Positions 1-7,804 of a stretch of DNA of 29,241 nt are shown piece by piece (within the stretch, counting starts at the first letter, position 1; each line of letters begins with the position of its first letter). Under the pieces are notes generated by a model that was not told the DNA's origin, searched no databases, and saw nothing but the letters and a program-made list of their open reading frames with translations. Origin of the DNA: Thioglobus_B sp964403565 (GTDB taxonomy: Bacteria > Pseudomonadota > Gammaproteobacteria > PS1 > Pseudothioglobaceae); the NCBI GenBank assembly GCA_964403565.1, contig CAYOFV010000009.1, forward strand, positions 1 to 29,241, in the 5' to 3' direction. Both the position numbers and the translations under genes were made by a program.

Positions 1-699
1 AATACTGGTGCACTAATGGCAATTTCAAGATTTGTACTTAAAACTATTAAAGGTATTGATCGCCCTGCTATTATGGGTCGTATGCCAACAATGAATGATC
101 ATTGTCATATGTTAGACCTTGGTGCAAATGTTGACTCTAGTCCTGAAGCTTTAGTAGAGTTTGCAACTATGGGCTCTATTGCTACAAGTCATACCGAAAA
201 TATTCCTAATCCAACTGTGGGTTTGTTAAACGTTGGCGAAGAAGAAATGAAAGGCAACGACAAAATCAAAAAAACTGCTGAACTACTTAAAGAATCTGGG
301 CTTAACTATACTGGTTTTGTAGAAGGTGATGACATATACAAAGGTAGTGTTGATGTAGTTGTGTGCGATGGTTTCGAAGGCAATATTGCACTAAAAGCTA
401 GTGAGGGTGTTGCATCAATGATGTCACACTATTTAAAGCGTGCATTTACTAAAAATATTTTTACCAAAATTGTAGCCCTTATAGCTACACCAGTTTTAAA
501 GGATTTTAAATCGAATCTAAATCCTGGGAAATACAATGGTGCAAGCTTACTTGGACTTAGAGGGATTGTGGTTAAGAGTCATGGCGGTGCAGGAGTTGAT
601 TCTTTTTTATCTGCAATAATAGAGGCTCATGCAGAGGCTCATGCTAAAATTATTGACAAAATCAGTGAAAAAGTTTCGCAAGAATTAGAAAACACATAG
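1..699 (+). CDS. plsX: Phosphate acyltransferase PlsX, 3' part (runs off the left edge)
   Basis: PlsX converts acyl-ACP and phosphate to acyl-phosphate, the donor for the PlsY step of phospholipid synthesis at the inner membrane. The frame is open from base 1 (it begins N-T-G-A-L, in phase with the later Met), so the gene starts outside the window and the Met at base 16 is not its start. The visible 232 residues are the C-terminal two thirds of a family that is usually about 340-355 aa. They include the conserved stretches around CDGFEGNIALK, GLRGIVVKSHGG and the closing helix rich in EAHA. fabH follows after 12 nt on the same strand, the usual plsX-fabH pairing. No promoter is visible because the 5' end is missing. 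The assignment is firm; only the N-terminus is unknown. Confidence 0.95.
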   Translation, partial: NTGALMAISRFVLKTIKGIDRPAIMGRMPTMNDHCHMLDLGANVDSSPEALVEFATMGSIATSHTENIPNPTVGLLNVGEEEMKGNDKIKKTAELLKESGLNYTGFVEGDDIYKGSVDVVVCDGFEGNIALKASEGVASMMSHYLKRAFTKNIFTKIVALIATPVLKDFKSNLNPGKYNGASLLGLRGIVVKSHGGAGVDSFLSAIIEAHAEAHAKIIDKISEKVSQELENT

Positions 700-711
700 G
701 CCTATATTTAG

Positions 712-1656
712 ATGAGTAAATTTGCAAGAATAATTGGAACTGGTAGTTATTTACCACCAAATATTATCACTAATGATGACTTGTCTAAAACCATGGACAC
801 ATCTGATGAGTGGATTACTGCTAGAACAGGTATTAAGGAAAGAAGAAAAGTAACTACTGAAACTACTTGTGATCTTGCTGAAATAGCTGCTAACAACGCT
901 CTAGAGATGGCTGGAATTAATGCCGAAGATCTTGATCTTATTATTCTTGCAACTACTACTCCAGATAAAATATTCCCTGCAACTGCAACCATGTTACAAA
1001 CAGCTGTTGGGGCCTCGTGCCCTGCTTTTGACTTGCAGTCAGTATGTGCAGGTTTTATCTTTGCGCTAACTACAGCTGAACAATATATTAAAACTGGAGC
1101 TGCTAATAAAGTATTGGTAGTTGGTAGTGAAACACTATCAAGAATTGTTGACTGGAATGATCGTTCAACCGCTATTTTATTTGGCGATGGTGCAGGCGCA
1201 GTTGTACTTGAAGGTAGTGAAGAAACTGGAATTTTGCATTCAGAATTATTTAGTGATGGAAATTACTTATCATCACTACAAGTTAGTAATAACTATATAA
1301 ATGAGACTGGTTATATTGAAATGGCTGGTAATGAAGTATTTAAGATTGCTGTATCTCGACTATCCAGCCTTGCAGAAAAAACTCTTAAAGATGCCAATAT
1401 GAACACTGACGATCTTGACTGGATGATTCCACATCAGGCAAATATTCGTATTATTTCAGCTGTTGCAAAACGCATTAAAACTCCAATGGATAAAGTTGTA
1501 GTTACACTTGATAAACACGGCAATACTTCTGCTGCATCTATTCCTTTAGCGCTTGATACTGCTGTACGTGATGGCAGGGTTAAAAAAGGTGATAATCTAC
1601 TATTTGAAGGTATTGGTGGTGGCTTTAGCTGGGGTAGTGTTTTAGTTAAGTTTTAA
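712..1656 (+). CDS. fabH: Beta-ketoacyl-ACP synthase III FabH
   Basis: FabH starts type II fatty acid synthesis by condensing acetyl-CoA with malonyl-ACP in the cytoplasm. The 314-residue product is close to the 317 aa of E. coli FabH. The catalytic triad is visible: Cys112 in QSVCAGF, His241 in IPHQAN and Asn271 in KHGNTSAAS. The glycine-rich C-terminal strand GIGGGFSWGS is also present. The ATG lies 12 nt after the plsX stop, so the two are probably co-transcribed. fabD, fabG and acpP, which follow fabH in many gammaproteobacteria, are absent here; instead the gene meets a convergent minus-strand block. A degenerate copy of its last 51 nt lies 107 nt downstream (1763-1812). Identification is secure. 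Confidence 0.97.
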   Translation: MSKFARIIGTGSYLPPNIITNDDLSKTMDTSDEWITARTGIKERRKVTTETTCDLAEIAANNALEMAGINAEDLDLIILATTTPDKIFPATATMLQTAVGASCPAFDLQSVCAGFIFALTTAEQYIKTGAANKVLVVGSETLSRIVDWNDRSTAILFGDGAGAVVLEGSEETGILHSELFSDGNYLSSLQVSNNYINETGYIEMAGNEVFKIAVSRLSSLAEKTLKDANMNTDDLDWMIPHQANIRIISAVAKRIKTPMDKVVVTLDKHGNTSAASIPLALDTAVRDGRVKKGDNLLFEGIGGGFSWGSVLVKF

Positions 1657-1673
1657 AATATTTTTTTCCAAGT

Positions 1674-1759
1674 GAGGCAAAACCTCCCGAACTTAAAACA
1701 AGACAAATACTCAATAAATCATAACTTTTTTCAATTTCTTTGACGTGAGGAATTGCCTC
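1674..1759. repeat. Pair of small GAGG/CCTC palindromes
   Basis: Two 13-base palindromes, GAGG-CAAAA-CCTC (1674-1686) and GAGG-AATTG-CCTC (1747-1759), each preceded by GT, bracket most of the interval between fabH and its duplicated tail. Each can form a 4-bp hairpin. They are also nearly reverse complements of one another, so a larger 13-bp stem with a 60-base loop is possible. Neither is followed by a U-run on either strand, so they are poor intrinsic terminators. They may be ends of a small decayed element. The function is unknown. Confidence 0.4.
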
Positions 1760-1762
1760 GTA

Positions 1763-1812
1763 GAAGGTATCGGTGGTGGATTTATTGGGCAAGTGTTTTA
1801 GTTAAATTCTAA
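1763..1812 (+). pseudogene. Degenerate duplicate of the fabH 3' end
   Basis: Bases 1763-1812 closely match the last 51 bases of fabH (1606-1656). Both begin GAAGGTAT, share GGTGGTGG and AGTGTTTTAGTTAA, and end in TAA. There are scattered substitutions and one single-base deletion in the middle, which destroys the frame. The copy encodes a recognisable EGIGGGF and then stops. Its end overlaps the ispA stop codon on the other strand. It looks like a scar of duplication or recombination rather than a functional site. The rest of the gap between the two copies does not resemble fabH. Confidence 0.75.
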
Positions 1813-2660
1813 AACTCTCTATCAGCTAATTTCTGAGTTAGCTGTTTTAATATTTTTGCATCAACAGACAACATATCAAATCTGTTTAAGGCTTTATCGT
1901 ATAAATCTTTAAACTGGTCTTTTGATTCTTGCAGGCCAATTATTTTTGGATAAGTTGGTTTGTTTTTTTCCGCATCAGAATTTTGCTTCTTGCCAAGTAA
2001 CTCTTCTGGAGTTTCAATATCTAGAACATCGTCTTGAATTTGATAAGCCAAGCCTAAATCTTTAGCAAAATCTTGCAAGATAGCCAAATCTTTTTTACTA
2101 CAACCTGAAACTACAGCACCAAGCTCTACTGAGCTTTTAAGTAGGGCTCCAGTCTTTTTACTATGCATAAGTTTTAAAGTTTCAATATCTACTGTTTTAG
2201 CAACAATAGACAAATCGATGGACTGCCCTTCTGCCATCTCAAAAGCTGCGTTTGATAAAATTTGTATAAGCTTTACTTTAGTATCGCTTTCTAGTTTTTC
2301 ATCATTAGCTATAATCTCAAAAGCCCTAGCCTGAAGCGCATCTCCTGCCAGAATGGCTTGTGCCTGCCCAAACTTTTTATGACATGATGGCTGGTTATGA
2401 CGCATGTCATCGTCATCCATAGCTGGAAGATCATCATGAATTAAAGAATAAATATGGATTAGCTCAACCGCACATGCACTTGAATCGGCAAAATTAAGCT
2501 CAACTCCAAAACTATCGGCAACAGCATAAGTTAATATAGGCCTAAAACGCTTGCCTGATGTAAGTGAGCTATAGCGCATAACCTCTGATAATGCATTGTT
2601 ATCACTTAACAATAAATCAAGGTTTGAGTTAACTCGGTTTAAATACTTGGAAGTATCCAC
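1809..2660 (-). CDS. ispA: Farnesyl diphosphate synthase (geranyltranstransferase)
   Basis: IspA condenses IPP with DMAPP and then GPP to make farnesyl diphosphate, the precursor of undecaprenyl-phosphate and the quinone tail. The 283-residue product is slightly shorter than E. coli IspA (299). Both aspartate-rich motifs are intact: DDLPAMD at residues 76-82 and DDVLD at 210-214. The lysine/arginine motif GKRFRP is near residue 36. The start is GTG; there is no nearby in-frame ATG, and the frame begins 6 nt after the xseB stop. xseB-ispA is a standard pairing, but dxs, the usual third member, is missing and the operon ends here. The stop overlaps the duplicated fabH tail from the opposite strand. 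Confidence 0.95.
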   Translation of the reverse strand: MDTSKYLNRVNSNLDLLLSDNNALSEVMRYSSLTSGKRFRPILTYAVADSFGVELNFADSSACAVELIHIYSLIHDDLPAMDDDDMRHNQPSCHKKFGQAQAILAGDALQARAFEIIANDEKLESDTKVKLIQILSNAAFEMAEGQSIDLSIVAKTVDIETLKLMHSKKTGALLKSSVELGAVVSGCSKKDLAILQDFAKDLGLAYQIQDDVLDIETPEELLGKKQNSDAEKNKPTYPKIIGLQESKDQFKDLYDKALNRFDMLSVDAKILKQLTQKLADREF

Positions 2661-2666
2661 AATTAG

Positions 2667-2891
2667 TTATTCTGTTGTAAAGGGTTTTTCGCTTTGGTAA
2701 TTGTCTTCACTAGTAAGTATAGAGATCTTTTGCTCAGCATCGTTTAAAGCATTTTGACATTTTTTAGTAAGCTCTACACCTTTAGAAAAATACTCTAACG
2801 ACTGCTCAAGAGACAGATCTCCCGAATCCATTATTTCGACAATTTTTTCAAGCTCGTCAATACCTTTATTGAAATCAAATTTTTTACTCAT
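2667..2891 (-). CDS. xseB: Exodeoxyribonuclease VII small subunit
   Basis: XseB binds several-to-one to the XseA catalytic subunit to form exonuclease VII, which degrades single-stranded DNA in both directions. The 74-residue product has the usual family size. It shows the hallmark FDFNKGIDELEKIVEIMDSG and the LEQSLEYFSKGVELTKKCQ helix, a two-helix all-alpha protein. Its ATG overlaps the upstream dehydrogenase stop by 4 nt (ATGA), and ispA follows after 6 nt, so the three are translationally coupled. xseA is not in the window. Confidence 0.93.
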   Translation of the reverse strand: MSKKFDFNKGIDELEKIVEIMDSGDLSLEQSLEYFSKGVELTKKCQNALNDAEQKISILTSEDNYQSEKPFTTE

Positions 2892-3742
2892 CTTTTGCCT
2901 CCGCCGCCAGCTTTATTTAGTAATTTGTCCATTATACTTGCTGGAAGAATTCTTATTAAAAATGCAAACAGTTTAGTTGGAAAAGTTACCTTATAGCGAA
3001 TTTTTGCTTTTTTTGCGCTAAGTGCATGTAGACAACACTTTAATACTGCTTCTGGCCCTAAAGTGAAATCAGCCAACTCCTTTGATTTAAGCCTAGTAAT
3101 CATATTTTTATAATTATCTTTATATTCACTATTATCCATATCAACATTTTCAATAAAAGCTTTATAGGCGTTTTCTCTAAATTTTGATTCAATTGGTCCT
3201 GGCTGAATAAGTGATAATTGAATATTTGTATTCGCAAGCTCTAATCTTAAAGTATTAACCAAACCTTCAATAGCAAATTTTGACGCATTATAGGGGCCAC
3301 GAAATGGCATTGCCACAAAACCTAAAACCGAACTAAGATAAATAATTCTTCCTTGATTTTGTTTTTTCATATTTGGCAAAACTGTATTGGTAAGCTCGTG
3401 CCAGCCAAATACATTGGTTTGAAATTGCTTATCTAAAGTGCTTCTCGATATGTCCTCAAGTGCGCCAACTTGACCATACGCACCATTATGAATTAAACCG
3501 TAAATATCGCTATTATTTGCAAAAATATTAACACATGCATTATTTATTGATTCAGATGAAGATAGGTCAAGTTTATGGGCTTCAAACCCCATATCTTGTA
3601 AATTTTCTACATCTTGATCATCTCGTGCAGTAGCTATAACTTTATAACCTTGCTTTGCCAATCCTTGTGCTAAACATAGACCAATCCCGCTAGAGCATCC
3701 AGTTATTAAGACAACTTTTTTCACTGTTGTGCTTTGGTCCAA
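2888..3742 (-). CDS. Classical short-chain dehydrogenase/reductase (substrate unknown)
   Basis: This is an NAD(P)-dependent oxidoreductase of the classical SDR family with a Rossmann fold. The cofactor loop TGCSSGIG sits at residues 14-21. An HNGAYG variant of the NNAG motif is at 85-90, and the catalytic residues are Ser138, Tyr151 and Lys155 (YNASK). About 80 residues follow the active site, with a basic/hydrophobic tail ending in a glycine run (GGGGKR), which may touch the membrane. The ATG at 3742 lies 22 nt inside pcnB. An alternative GTG at 3724 would give a neat 4-nt GTGA overlap with the pcnB stop and a start at MKKVVLITG. Neither has a strong ribosome-binding site, so the start is open. 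Coupled to xseB by ATGA. Substrate cannot be inferred. Confidence 0.85.
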   Translation of the reverse strand: MDQSTTVKKVVLITGCSSGIGLCLAQGLAKQGYKVIATARDDQDVENLQDMGFEAHKLDLSSSESINNACVNIFANNSDIYGLIHNGAYGQVGALEDISRSTLDKQFQTNVFGWHELTNTVLPNMKKQNQGRIIYLSSVLGFVAMPFRGPYNASKFAIEGLVNTLRLELANTNIQLSLIQPGPIESKFRENAYKAFIENVDMDNSEYKDNYKNMITRLKSKELADFTLGPEAVLKCCLHALSAKKAKIRYKVTFPTKLFAFLIRILPASIMDKLLNKAGGGGKR

Positions 3743-4860
3743 AAATCAGCTGTATCTTTAAGCTTTGGATTAACACTCTGTGATCTTAATAAAAGAAAAT
3801 CGTAAGCCATTCTAAAGCGTGGATTTTTAAGCAAATCCTGTACTTTTTTTGGATGCATTTTTTCTAGTCTTGATTGCATCATCCAAATGTCTTTTACTCT
3901 GGCAGATAGGTATTTTGGCATTGATACCTGTTTGATTTGATTAACTATAACTTCTTCTGACGCGCTTTGCATAGCTAAGAAAAAAGATCTTTGTTTTTTC
4001 TTAATTATTTTAAATCTATCATTTTGAGCCTGCCAAAGAAATACTGCAAACATAAATGCTGGGGTTACCGGTTTGTTTTGCTTAATTCTAGAACTGGTAT
4101 TGTTTAGTGCGCGTTTAACAAAACTATTATCTTTTGTTTGTTTAAACAAATGCCTTAATAAATCATAACTTTCTAACTCTTTAAATACTTTATATGCGTA
4201 TTCATTATGGAATAGTTTTATACATTCCTCATATAGCCGTGCAGGAGAAATATTAGATAACAAGCTAGATTGTTTAACTATAGCTTTATCAATTTCACTA
4301 CTAAGATTAAATCCAAGTTTGTTTTTAAAACGCACTGCTCTAATCATACGCACAGGATCTTCTTCAAATCTTTGTTCTACATTGCCAATAATATGGATTT
4401 CTTTAGACTTAATATCTTTTAACCCATCTGTGTAGTCAATAACCTCTTGTTTTGATATATCGTAATACAGAGCATTGATATTAAAGTCACGCCTGATAAC
4501 ATCATCTTCGATACTACCATAGCAATTATCACGAACTATAACACCAGATTTTGCCGTTTGCACCTTGCCAGAACGAAAGGTAGCAACTTCAATAAATTTT
4601 CTATTAGAAAACATTACATGTACTAGTTTAAAGCGTCTACCGATAATACGAGAACGCTTAAATAGTTTGTGTATCTGCTCTGGAGATGCGTTAGTAGCTA
4701 CATCAAAATCTTTTGGTTCTAATCCAAGTAATAAATCACGAACACAACCACCAACTAAATAGGAATCATATCCGGCTTTAGCTATAGTTTTAACAACTTT
4801 TAATGCGTCTTTATCTAAAAGTTTTTTGTCAAATTTAACACTTTGACGAACTGGACTCAT
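3721..4860 (-). CDS. pcnB: Poly(A) polymerase I
   Basis: PcnB adds poly(A) tails to RNA 3' ends and so promotes decay by exonucleases. The nucleotidyltransferase core starts with YLVGGCVRDLLLG. The catalytic acidic pair is Asp51/Asp53 in KDFDVAT, and RRDFNINALYYD is at 123-134. The stretch FKRSRIIGRRFKLVHVMF (about 68-84) is what separates bacterial poly(A) polymerase from the closely related CCA-adding enzyme. At 379 residues it is shorter than E. coli PcnB (about 450-465) because the basic C-terminal extension is mostly missing. It starts 2 nt after the queF stop, and its end overlaps the dehydrogenase gene. A CCA-transferase role cannot be completely excluded without phylogeny. Confidence 0.9.
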   Translation of the reverse strand: MSPVRQSVKFDKKLLDKDALKVVKTIAKAGYDSYLVGGCVRDLLLGLEPKDFDVATNASPEQIHKLFKRSRIIGRRFKLVHVMFSNRKFIEVATFRSGKVQTAKSGVIVRDNCYGSIEDDVIRRDFNINALYYDISKQEVIDYTDGLKDIKSKEIHIIGNVEQRFEEDPVRMIRAVRFKNKLGFNLSSEIDKAIVKQSSLLSNISPARLYEECIKLFHNEYAYKVFKELESYDLLRHLFKQTKDNSFVKRALNNTSSRIKQNKPVTPAFMFAVFLWQAQNDRFKIIKKKQRSFFLAMQSASEEVIVNQIKQVSMPKYLSARVKDIWMMQSRLEKMHPKKVQDLLKNPRFRMAYDFLLLRSQSVNPKLKDTADFWTKAQQ

Positions 4861-4862
4861 AT

Positions 4863-5261
4863 TTATGCAATATGATGAAGATCAACAACTGGTTTAGGCG
4901 TCCAATTATCGGCTTGATGTTCAGCAACAACTGTAGTGTAAACACCACCGCGCACGTTAAATATCGCCTTTAAGCGCATAAATCTTGGGTTTGTAGCCTG
5001 TACTAAATCATCAAGGATTTGATTAGTTACTGCTTCATGAAATGCACCTTCATCACGATATGACCAAATATACATTTTTAATGATTTAAGCTCAACACAT
5101 GCTTTATCCGCAATATATTCTAGATGCAGTGTGGCAAAATCTGGCTGTCCAGTCTTTGGACAAAGACAAGTAAATTCTGGCATGTCAATTTGAATAACAA
5201 AATCTCTAGCAGGATTAGGATTGTCAAATATTTCTAGTTCTTTAGATGGCTGTGATGACAT
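4863..5261 (-). CDS. queF: NADPH-dependent 7-cyano-7-deazaguanine reductase, short type
   Basis: QueF reduces the nitrile preQ0 to preQ1 in queuosine synthesis for tRNA wobble modification. At 132 residues this is the short single-domain form (B. subtilis type), not the double-length form of E. coli (about 282 aa). The nucleophile Cys34 sits in CLCPKTGQPDF with Asp41 as the general acid. The NADPH-binding QueF motif follows around residues 57-66 (ELKSLKMYIW). FHEAVTNQI and RGGVYTTV are also typical. It lies between lptF (31 nt) and pcnB (2 nt) and is most likely co-transcribed with pcnB. No preQ1 riboswitch is recognisable upstream. Confidence 0.95.
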   Translation of the reverse strand: MSSQPSKELEIFDNPNPARDFVIQIDMPEFTCLCPKTGQPDFATLHLEYIADKACVELKSLKMYIWSYRDEGAFHEAVTNQILDDLVQATNPRFMRLKAIFNVRGGVYTTVVAEHQADNWTPKPVVDLHHIA

Positions 5262-5292
5262 TGGATATGTAACTTATAAAAAGCTGTGTATT

Positions 5293-6435
5293 TTACGCTT
5301 TTGAGAGCATCATGGCAAACTTAGAATGTCTAATGCCGTAAAACACAAATATAAATAAAAGCATCAAGACATGTACCCACCACATGCCAATTGATGCTGG
5401 AATTTGACCAGATTCAATACTAGATTTTGCAATCAGCAATCCATTGTTGTAAATAATGAAAATAACAACTCCAAATAGCACACCTAAATTCTTTCCACCT
5501 CTAGGTGAGGACTTGCCTAATAAAATCCCTAGTAAAGATAATATTAATACACTTAAACCTTGCGATATTCTCCATTGTAATTCTGCACTTTCTTTTGGAT
5601 TGTTTGAGAAAATCAGATCTAGAGTATTTTTGGATTCAATCTTAGTTGTGACATTACTTGTAAACTCTGATTTTCCATCAATTATTTTTAAATCATACTC
5701 ACCAAATTTAAGAATCTTTTTATTTTTATCACTTGGAAAACCGTGATATCTTCTACCATCTTTAAGGCGAAGATAGACATCTCCAGTGGCTTTATCTGTA
5801 TATTTTTGCGCCTGTTTAGAGAGGGTTATAATCGGCTCGTCGTTAGCATAGGTGTAGATAAATATCTCTTCCATATCCTGCTTAGACTCGCCCTCTGCAT
5901 TACTGGCTTTGGATGCATAAAAAACAATTTCTCCATTTTTAAACTCCTGAAACTCACCTTGTTTAATAAAAGAAAATTCCGATGCGTTTTCAGTTCTATC
6001 CATAATCATTGATCTTTGTTGTTTTGACCAAGGAACTGCAACAGTGGTTAAAAACAAAATAAAAATAAAAATAAAAATAACTATAGGCTGGATAAAAACC
6101 ATAAAGTGCTTGTCACCAATACCGAGAGAATTCATTACAATTGCCTCGGAGTCTTTATACATCTTACTTATTGATAGAATTATTGCCAGAAATAAAGATA
6201 GAGATAAAATTAGAGAAACATCTCTAATCATCTTAAAACCAATAATAGGAAGTAAATCTGCTACAGGAATATTTTGTTTAAGACTTTCTTTAATAACCAA
6301 AACCAACTGATTACCAAATACTACAATCCCTAAAACAATAAATACAGCAAGTAGCAGCACTAATACATTGCGCATTAAGTACTTTGCTACAATACTATTT
6401 TGGAGTTTTAAAGCCTTGGCTGCAACTGATTTCAT
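5293..6435 (-). CDS. lptF: LPS export permease LptF (YjgP/YjgQ family)
   Basis: LptF is one of the two inner-membrane subunits of LptB2FG, which extracts lipopolysaccharide and passes it to LptC/LptA. The 380-residue protein has the family layout. Three N-terminal membrane spans (about 20-45, 60-90, 105-130) are followed by a roughly 150-residue periplasmic jellyroll domain and three C-terminal spans (about 290-370). MYKDSEAIVMNSLGIG and AELQWRIS fit LptF better than LptG. The usual partner lptG is not adjacent: the next gene is queF. Within the third span a hexanucleotide repeat encodes alternating Ile-Phe. It begins 31 nt after rho on the same strand. Confidence 0.88.
   Translation of the reverse strand: MKSVAAKALKLQNSIVAKYLMRNVLVLLLAVFIVLGIVVFGNQLVLVIKESLKQNIPVADLLPIIGFKMIRDVSLILSLSLFLAIILSISKMYKDSEAIVMNSLGIGDKHFMVFIQPIVIFIFIFILFLTTVAVPWSKQQRSMIMDRTENASEFSFIKQGEFQEFKNGEIVFYASKASNAEGESKQDMEEIFIYTYANDEPIITLSKQAQKYTDKATGDVYLRLKDGRRYHGFPSDKNKKILKFGEYDLKIIDGKSEFTSNVTTKIESKNTLDLIFSNNPKESAELQWRISQGLSVLILSLLGILLGKSSPRGGKNLGVLFGVVIFIIYNNGLLIAKSSIESGQIPASIGMWWVHVLMLLFIFVFYGIRHSKFAMMLSKA
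6056..6080 (-). repeat. Short hexanucleotide tandem repeat inside lptF
   Basis: On the plus strand a T recurs every 6 bases (6060, 6066, 6072, 6078) in an otherwise all-A run. This gives about four units of AAAAAT. On the coding strand it reads as Ile-Phe repeats in the third membrane span. Because the unit is 6 nt, gain or loss of a unit would lengthen or shorten the helix by two residues without breaking the frame. Confidence 0.6.
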
Positions 6436-6466
6436 AACTTATCAGTATAAACCAAAATTTGTGAAT

Positions 6467-7729
6467 TTACTTCTTCTGTGACATTGAAGAGAAGAATTCA
6501 TCATTAGTTTTGGTAAGCTTAAGCCTATCAATTAAGAATTCTGCCGCTTCAACAGTATCCATAGGGTGAAGAATCTTTCTTAAAATCCACATCTTTTGTA
6601 GCTCTTTTTCTTCGGTAATTAGCTCTTCACGACGAGTACCTGAAGCATTAATGTTAATTGCTGGGAAGATGCGTTTCTCACTTAGACGACGCTCAAGATG
6701 CAACTCCATATTACCTGTACCCTTAAATTCTTGATAAATCACCTCATCCATCTTAGAGCCAGTATCAATAAGAGCAGTAGCAATAATAGTTACACTACCA
6801 CCATTTTCAATATTTCTCGCAGCACCGAAGAAGCGCTTAGGTCGTTGTAGAGCATTTGCATCAACACCACCTGTTAAAACCTTGCCTGAAGATGGAGCAA
6901 CAGTGTTATATGCTCTAGCTAGACGAGTTATTGAATCAAGTAAAATTACTACGTCCTTACCTTGCTCAGCACGGCGCTTGGCTTTTTCAATTACCATTTC
7001 AGCAACCTGAACATGACGCTTGGCAGGCTCGTCAAAAGTTGAGGCAATAACCTCACCACGCACTGTACGCTCCATTTCTGTTACTTCTTCCGGACGCTCA
7101 TCAATTAGTAGAACAATTAACTCACACTCAGGATGATTAACCGCCAGTGATGCAGCAATATTTTGCATAATCATTGTCTTGCCAGCTTTCGGCGGAGCTA
7201 CTAATAGACCTCTTTGCCCTTTACCAAAAGGTGCTACAAGATCAATAACTCTGGCAGTAATATCTTCTGTTCCGCCGTTACCAATCTCTAAACTAAGTCT
7301 TTCATCAGGATGAAGTGGAGTAAGTGACGAAAAGGGAATTCTGTGCTTAACGCTTTCTGGATTTTCACCATTTACATATTCAACTTTAACTAAGGCAAAA
7401 TACTTTTCACCTTTTTTCGGAGCTCTAATCTTTCCAGAAACCACATCACCAGTAGATAAATTAAACCTTCTAATTTGATTAGGAGATACGTAAATATCGT
7501 CTGGACCAGAAACATACGAATCATCACTTGATCTTAAAAATCCATAACCATCTTGCAAAATATCCAACACTCCATCACCAATTACTTCCTCACCTTTTTC
7601 AGCCTTAGCTTTAAGAATGATAAAAATAAGTGTTTGTTTTTTTGCTCGAGAAATGTTCTCAGCACCTAATGATTGTGCTAATTCTAAAAGTTGTTCAGGA
7701 GTTGATCTTTTTAGTTCTGATAGTTTCAT
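6467..7729 (-). CDS. rho: Transcription termination factor Rho
   Basis: Rho is the hexameric RNA-dependent ATPase that ends transcription at rut sites. At 420 residues it is almost collinear with E. coli Rho (419). It has the N-terminal helical domain, the cold-shock RNA-binding fold with GYGFLR (61-66), Walker A APPKAGKT with Lys184, ERPEEVTEM (211-219), Walker B LLD with Asp265, the Q-loop TGGVDANAL (286-294) and the R-loop Lys326. There is no lineage-specific insertion. It lies downstream of trxA on the same strand, the classical trxA-rho order, with a 108-nt spacer containing hairpin-forming sequence. A Rho inhibitor gene (rof) is present elsewhere in the window. Confidence 0.98.
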   Translation of the reverse strand: MKLSELKRSTPEQLLELAQSLGAENISRAKKQTLIFIILKAKAEKGEEVIGDGVLDILQDGYGFLRSSDDSYVSGPDDIYVSPNQIRRFNLSTGDVVSGKIRAPKKGEKYFALVKVEYVNGENPESVKHRIPFSSLTPLHPDERLSLEIGNGGTEDITARVIDLVAPFGKGQRGLLVAPPKAGKTMIMQNIAASLAVNHPECELIVLLIDERPEEVTEMERTVRGEVIASTFDEPAKRHVQVAEMVIEKAKRRAEQGKDVVILLDSITRLARAYNTVAPSSGKVLTGGVDANALQRPKRFFGAARNIENGGSVTIIATALIDTGSKMDEVIYQEFKGTGNMELHLERRLSEKRIFPAININASGTRREELITEEKELQKMWILRKILHPMDTVEAAEFLIDRLKLTKTNDEFFSSMSQKK

Positions 7730-7804
7730 TGATTATTTGTCCAAAATATAGGCGAAAAGCCAAATAGATAGTGCAGATGCACAAAAGATTAGTTTTTTAT
7801 TTTT

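Noticed and set aside
747..992. Minus-strand open frame opposite fabH
   Set aside because: Shadow of the fabH codons with low-complexity Val/Ser/Ile content and no recognisable domain.
1657..1762. Intrinsic terminator after fabH
   Set aside because: The palindromes there are not followed by a U-run on either strand.
3721..4860. CCA-adding tRNA nucleotidyltransferase
   Set aside because: The same fold, but the FKRSRIIGRRFKLVHVMF stretch is typical of poly(A) polymerase, so pcnB is preferred.
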